The notes under the pieces: model-generated | Databases searched by the model: none | The model's input: the letters and a program-made list of their open reading frames with translations, nothing else | Told to the model about the DNA's origin: nothing | Program-made: the position numbers and the translations under genes | Part shown: positions 30,527 through 34,347 of the stretch, piece by piece | Layout: each line of letters begins with the position of its first letter | Position numbering within the stretch: position 1 is the stretch's first letter | Virus record (IMG/VR): IMGVR_UViG_3300023115_000059 | Span: 1 to 34,347 of that record | DNA from: a virus | Reading direction: 5' to 3' (one strand) | DNA: 34,347 bases

Positions 30527-32403
30527 TATCTACCACCCATCCCAGACTGCATCATTTGACGCATCTGATCTCCTTGTGTTGGTTGCGGTTGCGCTTGTTG
30601 TGCTTGCAAAGCGGCCATTACTTCTGGCGGAATTGCGCCAGCCGCCGCCGCTTCAGGACCTGCCGCCAAACCCATTTGGGCTTGTGGCGACATCTGTTGT
30701 TGCATAGCCATTTGTTCTTCCATTGCCGCTTGTTGTGCCGCCATCTGTTCTTCACGTACTTCTTCGTCAACCGCAACAGTCGCCGCAAAAATATCCATTG
30801 ATCCGTCCCGCATTTTTTCACGGATACGTGCAAACACAGACATCGGCATTTGTCCAGAAACAACTTGTTGCAACAAACCGTTTACTGCACCCTTTTCAAG
30901 TTTCTCATCAGTAATACGTGTTTGTTCAGAATGAGGATCTTCAATCCACGGATGATGACGTTGGAATGTTTCCGAACTAATAGTTTCAGAACCCAACATC
31001 GAACCAAGAACCTGAGTGATCTGAATAATGTCAGCACCCGGAATAGCATAAGTAACAGTGTTATCTGTTGTTTCAATCACTTGGTTAGGTACGAACTCTA
31101 CCTGTCCACGATCACCTGACCAGCCACTAAACAACGTGTACTTCTTGTCACCCCACCATGCTTTATAACAGTTAAGAATTGCTTCATTAACTTTTGGCAT
31201 CCACACTTCGTCGATCTCATGTACCTCTTGGATACGTGGATCAACAGCAAAGTCAGCCATCTGGCTGAGCGCACGTCCTGTACGCAATGCGGCTCCCGGT
31301 GTTTCGCCACCAAACATTGGAGACAACCCTGAAGATACACGGAAGTTACGTTCAAGCCGGTCAATCATTTGTGATGTGCGAACGTCTGGCATTTGATTAA
31401 TGGTGCCAATGCGTTCAGCGTCAGTGACAATGTTTATTTCGCCGTCACGTCCGTCATGCCATTGACCGTCCATCAATCTTGGTGCAGAGCCACGTGAACC
31501 CATCACATACATGTCAGGGAACACAGCCTTTTCTTGTGCCAACATGTCAAGCGCCAGCAGTTTAGATTGCCATTTAGCGTTTTCTAGCAACGCATTCAAG
31601 CGGTTACCGATACGATGAAGAGTGACTGCGCCGGGAGTTACAGCAAGGCATTGTCCTGTCAAGTTAGGTAGCGGGTCGGTCAGTGGCATCCACGGTCCGC
31701 CAAACCAACTGTAATTACGGTTGATGTGGTTTCCGTCTGCTTGTACTGGTCCGAGCAAACCGAATCTGATTTGTTCTCGGTCTACCCATTCAAATACGTC
31801 CCAAAGTTCTGTAGTGTCAACGTCAGCAATTGGTCCGCCTAGTTCGCCACGTACTGCTGGGAACCTGTTCCGTAGGTAATCACCTGAGTATCGTGTAATG
31901 AACGCTACGTATTCTGGTGATTCCATTGACTCAAGAGCACGTTCTTCGGGGAATGTTTGTAGCGGGTCACGTACTCGAAGACGTGGCATACCTGTACGGA
32001 AGTCTGGTTCAACCATTAAAGACGCAGTATCGTAAGCATTAAGGTGTCGCATGTATCTACGACGCAACAAACCCCATCCGTTTTGATGGTAGGTTGCTGA
32101 AAGAATCCTGCGACGATCTGTAGCCAGTGCTTTACTACGTACTCCAGTTTCTTTGTATGGATCTAATGCAGGTGAAAACACGGTTGGTTTCACACTTGCG
32201 GCTCGCATTGCCAATCCATCTACTACATCTGTAATAAGAGATGGCGTAAGGTTAGGCATGTCAGGTTCGTCAGCAACATCAGGCATAGGAATAATGACAT
32301 CTGCCTCATACGAGTTGCGGATCTCTTCCATCTTTCGCAACACAGGAGAACGCCGATTTTGCAAATCAATTGTCATTTGCCGTATTGTGTCAAAATCTCT
32401 CAT
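30526..32403 (-). CDS. Portal protein
   Basis: The 625-aa product follows TerL and has the general form of phage portals: an N-terminal helical region (TIRQMTIDLQNRRSPVLRKM), a NLTPSLITDVVDGLAMRAAS segment, RDPLQTFPEERAL, a wing region, then FRVSSGLSPMFGGETPGAAL and TGRALSQMAD, typical of the clip and stem region. The last about 80 residues are Gln/Met/Ala-rich and disordered (AAQQAAMEEQMAMQQQMSPQ and on), possibly a barrel or internal tail. It forms the 12-fold DNA gate in this class. The gap to TerL is 8 bases. Assignment rests on motifs plus gene order. Confidence 0.85.
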   Translation of the reverse strand: MRDFDTIRQMTIDLQNRRSPVLRKMEEIRNSYEADVIIPMPDVADEPDMPNLTPSLITDVVDGLAMRAASVKPTVFSPALDPYKETGVRSKALATDRRRILSATYHQNGWGLLRRRYMRHLNAYDTASLMVEPDFRTGMPRLRVRDPLQTFPEERALESMESPEYVAFITRYSGDYLRNRFPAVRGELGGPIADVDTTELWDVFEWVDREQIRFGLLGPVQADGNHINRNYSWFGGPWMPLTDPLPNLTGQCLAVTPGAVTLHRIGNRLNALLENAKWQSKLLALDMLAQEKAVFPDMYVMGSRGSAPRLMDGQWHDGRDGEINIVTDAERIGTINQMPDVRTSQMIDRLERNFRVSSGLSPMFGGETPGAALRTGRALSQMADFAVDPRIQEVHEIDEVWMPKVNEAILNCYKAWWGDKKYTLFSGWSGDRGQVEFVPNQVIETTDNTVTYAIPGADIIQITQVLGSMLGSETISSETFQRHHPWIEDPHSEQTRITDEKLEKGAVNGLLQQVVSGQMPMSVFARIREKMRDGSMDIFAATVAVDEEVREEQMAAQQAAMEEQMAMQQQMSPQAQMGLAAGPEAAAAGAIPPEVMAALQAQQAQPQPTQGDQMRQMMQSGMGGR

Positions 32404-32411
32404 AAATTTGC

Positions 32412-34271
32412 CTACACTCTTCGCATCCCTGCTGGCAATAACAGTCCGCTTTTTGTTGCCTTATAAGGCATCGCTTCTCGTCGCCAGTTATTTGTATTTG
32501 CTTTACCGCTACTTGGTTGTTTCCACCGTTCTCTCCACATAATCCAACAAAACCACAACGCCATTACCCTGTCTTGTCGCAATCTGTTGCCACGAACTCC
32601 CGGCTTCCACGCATACAACTGCCGACAAAGTTCGTCTATTTCAAATCTTGTATAAGTATCGTCACAATATGGTAACACAATCTCTTGTTTTCTAAAAGAT
32701 TCCGCCATAGACGGCACACCAATATCTGGATCATATTTGTTCCAGCCAGTCAAATGATCTCGAATTGCAAAACCCCAATAGTCACGTAGTTCTAAAAGGT
32801 TCTCGTCGTAAATAAGACCTTTCTGAAACGCCATTGCTTCAATAACTACGTCAGTTACTTGCGCTCCACCTTGCGAACAATAGTCAATTGTTTGTGCAAG
32901 CCGATCAATAATTTGACTGTTTGTTTTAAAGTCAATGTCTTCAATAATGCGACGCACAATCAATTTGTGATCAGGTGTTGCTTCAACTGCAATAATGCAG
33001 TTCTTGCCGCCCAACGCAGGGTCAATCCCGATATAGACAATACTGTGTTCTGACGGTGTATGAGTGAGCGAAATGTCAGAGTTTTTGCAAGGTTCTACTG
33101 CTTCTTTATCAAACGTGCCACGCCCACGGCTAGATACACCGGGGTTCTGCATGTAGTTTCTGTCCCATGCTTCTGCCCCAACCTTTTTCTTTTGGCGTTC
33201 AAGTTTGTCTAACGGCCATTTTTCTGGCCACAACGACTTTTCTTCACCTGTATCGTGATCTGTAATGATTGCTGGAAACCGCAATACCTTCATAATGGAC
33301 TGATCAAGGTCAGGATCATCCATCAATGTTTCATAAAAATCGCCTTCTGCAACACGCGTACCACAAACTGTAGTGATCCCGGTTTCGCCGGGACGTGACA
33401 ACAAGTCCTGACGAAACCAATTAACAAACTTGTTGGTTTGTGCAATGGTGTTTGTTGATTGGATATCGTCTACATGGGCATGATCAGTACGTGTAGACAC
33501 AATGTTTTTTGATCCTGCGCCTACAGCAAGCATTGAATAGTCACGTTCATCGTTTTTGCGTGCGCCACGTACACTAAAACGCACATCAGACCATGCTTGT
33601 CTCGCACGACCGTCACCTGTTTGTGGCATAAACGGACCGAAACGGCTCACATACTCAGGTGACGGACCGTTCGGATCCATACGATCCATGACACGACCAA
33701 GAATTTTTTGTGCAATCGACTTAGATTCTGATGCTACAAGAAATCTGTATGAAGGATCTAATGCTAATTTGCGACTGGCATGATCTTCAAACGTTGTTGT
33801 TTTACCAAACTCTGGTGGCCACAACACCATAAGAATGTTTCCGGGCGGCGTTTTTTCTAGTTCGCTAATAAACATCAATTGGAACCATGTTGGTATATGC
33901 CCAAAAAACGAACCAACAAAAGAAGCGGCGGAGCCGTCCCAACCTGCTGTGCCTCCCATTTGAGCAAGAGCACGAGCCTCGTCACATTTAGCGGCAAACT
34001 GTGGGTAACGTTGCCGGTATGATGCGTATGTGTAGTAAGTGATTCCTTCGAGTTCGCAGGCTTCGCCTACAGATTTTTTGCCACGTAAATGCGTAATAAT
34101 GTTTCTGCGGCGTTGTTCTGCTTGTGCATGTCCTCTGTGGTTGCCAGCAGGTTTGACGATTTCTTCGTATGGTTCTGCTGGTTCTGCTAGTTCAATGTCT
34201 TTTGTTGCTTGTTGAATTTCGGCAAGAAGATCACTGATTAAAGCAGGGTCGTCAATACGTTCGTCGGACAT
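32412..34271 (-). CDS. terL: Large terminase subunit with N-terminal HTH
   Basis: The 619-aa packaging motor has a Walker A at 152-159 (PPEFGKTT, K157), a Walker B-like D268-D269 in HVDDIQS, a coupling segment (TVCGTRVAEGDFYETL), and an RNase H-like nuclease starting with D417 in YIGIDPALGG, continuing VVIEAMAFQKG and LPYCDD. Residues about 60-100 hold an extra helix-turn-helix-like domain (LRGKKSVGEACELEGITYYT, YASYRQRYPQFAAKC), a type more often found in small terminase subunits, and no separate TerS gene is seen. GAGGTG lies 3-8 bases before the ATG. The second acidic residue of Walker B is Asp rather than the usual Glu. Confidence 0.92.
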   Translation of the reverse strand: MSDERIDDPALISDLLAEIQQATKDIELAEPAEPYEEIVKPAGNHRGHAQAEQRRRNIITHLRGKKSVGEACELEGITYYTYASYRQRYPQFAAKCDEARALAQMGGTAGWDGSAASFVGSFFGHIPTWFQLMFISELEKTPPGNILMVLWPPEFGKTTTFEDHASRKLALDPSYRFLVASESKSIAQKILGRVMDRMDPNGPSPEYVSRFGPFMPQTGDGRARQAWSDVRFSVRGARKNDERDYSMLAVGAGSKNIVSTRTDHAHVDDIQSTNTIAQTNKFVNWFRQDLLSRPGETGITTVCGTRVAEGDFYETLMDDPDLDQSIMKVLRFPAIITDHDTGEEKSLWPEKWPLDKLERQKKKVGAEAWDRNYMQNPGVSSRGRGTFDKEAVEPCKNSDISLTHTPSEHSIVYIGIDPALGGKNCIIAVEATPDHKLIVRRIIEDIDFKTNSQIIDRLAQTIDYCSQGGAQVTDVVIEAMAFQKGLIYDENLLELRDYWGFAIRDHLTGWNKYDPDIGVPSMAESFRKQEIVLPYCDDTYTRFEIDELCRQLYAWKPGVRGNRLRQDRVMALWFCWIMWRERWKQPSSGKANTNNWRREAMPYKATKSGLLLPAGMRRV

Positions 34272-34296
34272 TGCACCTCGAATGCAAAAAAATTTT

Positions 34297-34347
34297 TTAG
34301 AATACGGTTGGGATTTTCACGACTGATACGTCCATGCCTGCGGCGCT
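34297..34347 (-). CDS. Possible partial CDS at right edge
   Basis: An open minus frame enters from the edge, gives 16 residues ending MDVSVVKIPTVF, and stops at TAA (34299-34297). Another minus frame is also open from the edge and runs into the start of terL. Too little is present to choose. An A/T run at 34285-34298 separates this from terL. Confidence 0.25.
   Translation of the reverse strand, partial: SAAGMDVSVVKIPTVF

Noticed and set aside
34285-34298. A/T run upstream of terL as a terminator
   Set aside because: There is no GC stem in front of it on either strand; it is just a short A-tract and T-tract.
1-34347. Temperate lifestyle implied by a recombination directionality factor-like gene
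   Set aside because: No integrase, attachment site or lysogeny repressor is visible, and Gp3-like proteins occur in phages without integrase.

Overview
The window is most of a tailed-phage genome with an actinobacterial host signature. It carries a WhiB-type regulator, a protein family linked to actinophages (phiC31 Gp3-like / recombination directionality factor-like) and a HGTxxGYxxHRR small protein. Together with the moderate-to-low GC, this points to an uncultured aquatic actinobacterium, an inference that resembles published whiB-carrying freshwater actinophages. No integrase, tRNA or CRISPR array is visible. Both ends cut into partial reading frames, so more genome lies outside.

Layout. 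Positions 1-4320 are a mostly plus-strand early or DNA-metabolism block: a partial gene end, a Cas4/RecB-like Fe-S nuclease, a Gp3-like protein split by a frameshift, a small unknown, a RuvC-like resolvase, a small unknown, WhiB and its partner. Two small minus-strand genes (a winged-helix protein and a DUF6321-like basic protein) are interleaved. From 34347 down to 4289 nearly everything is on the minus strand and tightly coupled, mostly by ATGA, TAATG or GTGA overlaps. Its order is TerL with an N-terminal HTH, portal, a 138-aa protein, a 2998-aa giant protein, three probable internal-virion proteins, two tiny basic proteins, then a promoter with an operator-like palindrome. Next come scaffold, major capsid protein, adaptor, beta-propeller-like tail protein and a repeat-containing fibre. 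A plus-strand lysozyme is wedged in, followed by an S74 tail fibre, an acyl-carrier-like protein without its serine, and holin-like and endolysin genes. The run ends with a secreted PPC/Thr-rich protein, small membrane proteins, a DEDDy exonuclease and another membrane protein.

The adaptor and nozzle-like pair, with no tape measure or tail tube, suggests a short-tailed (podovirus-like) particle. The giant protein and its neighbours are the best candidates for ejected or internal proteins. The most striking signals are an R-STS-ExE ADP-ribosyltransferase-like module inside the giant protein, one recurrent beta module in three different virion proteins, the serine-less acyl-carrier-like protein, and the split Gp3-like gene.
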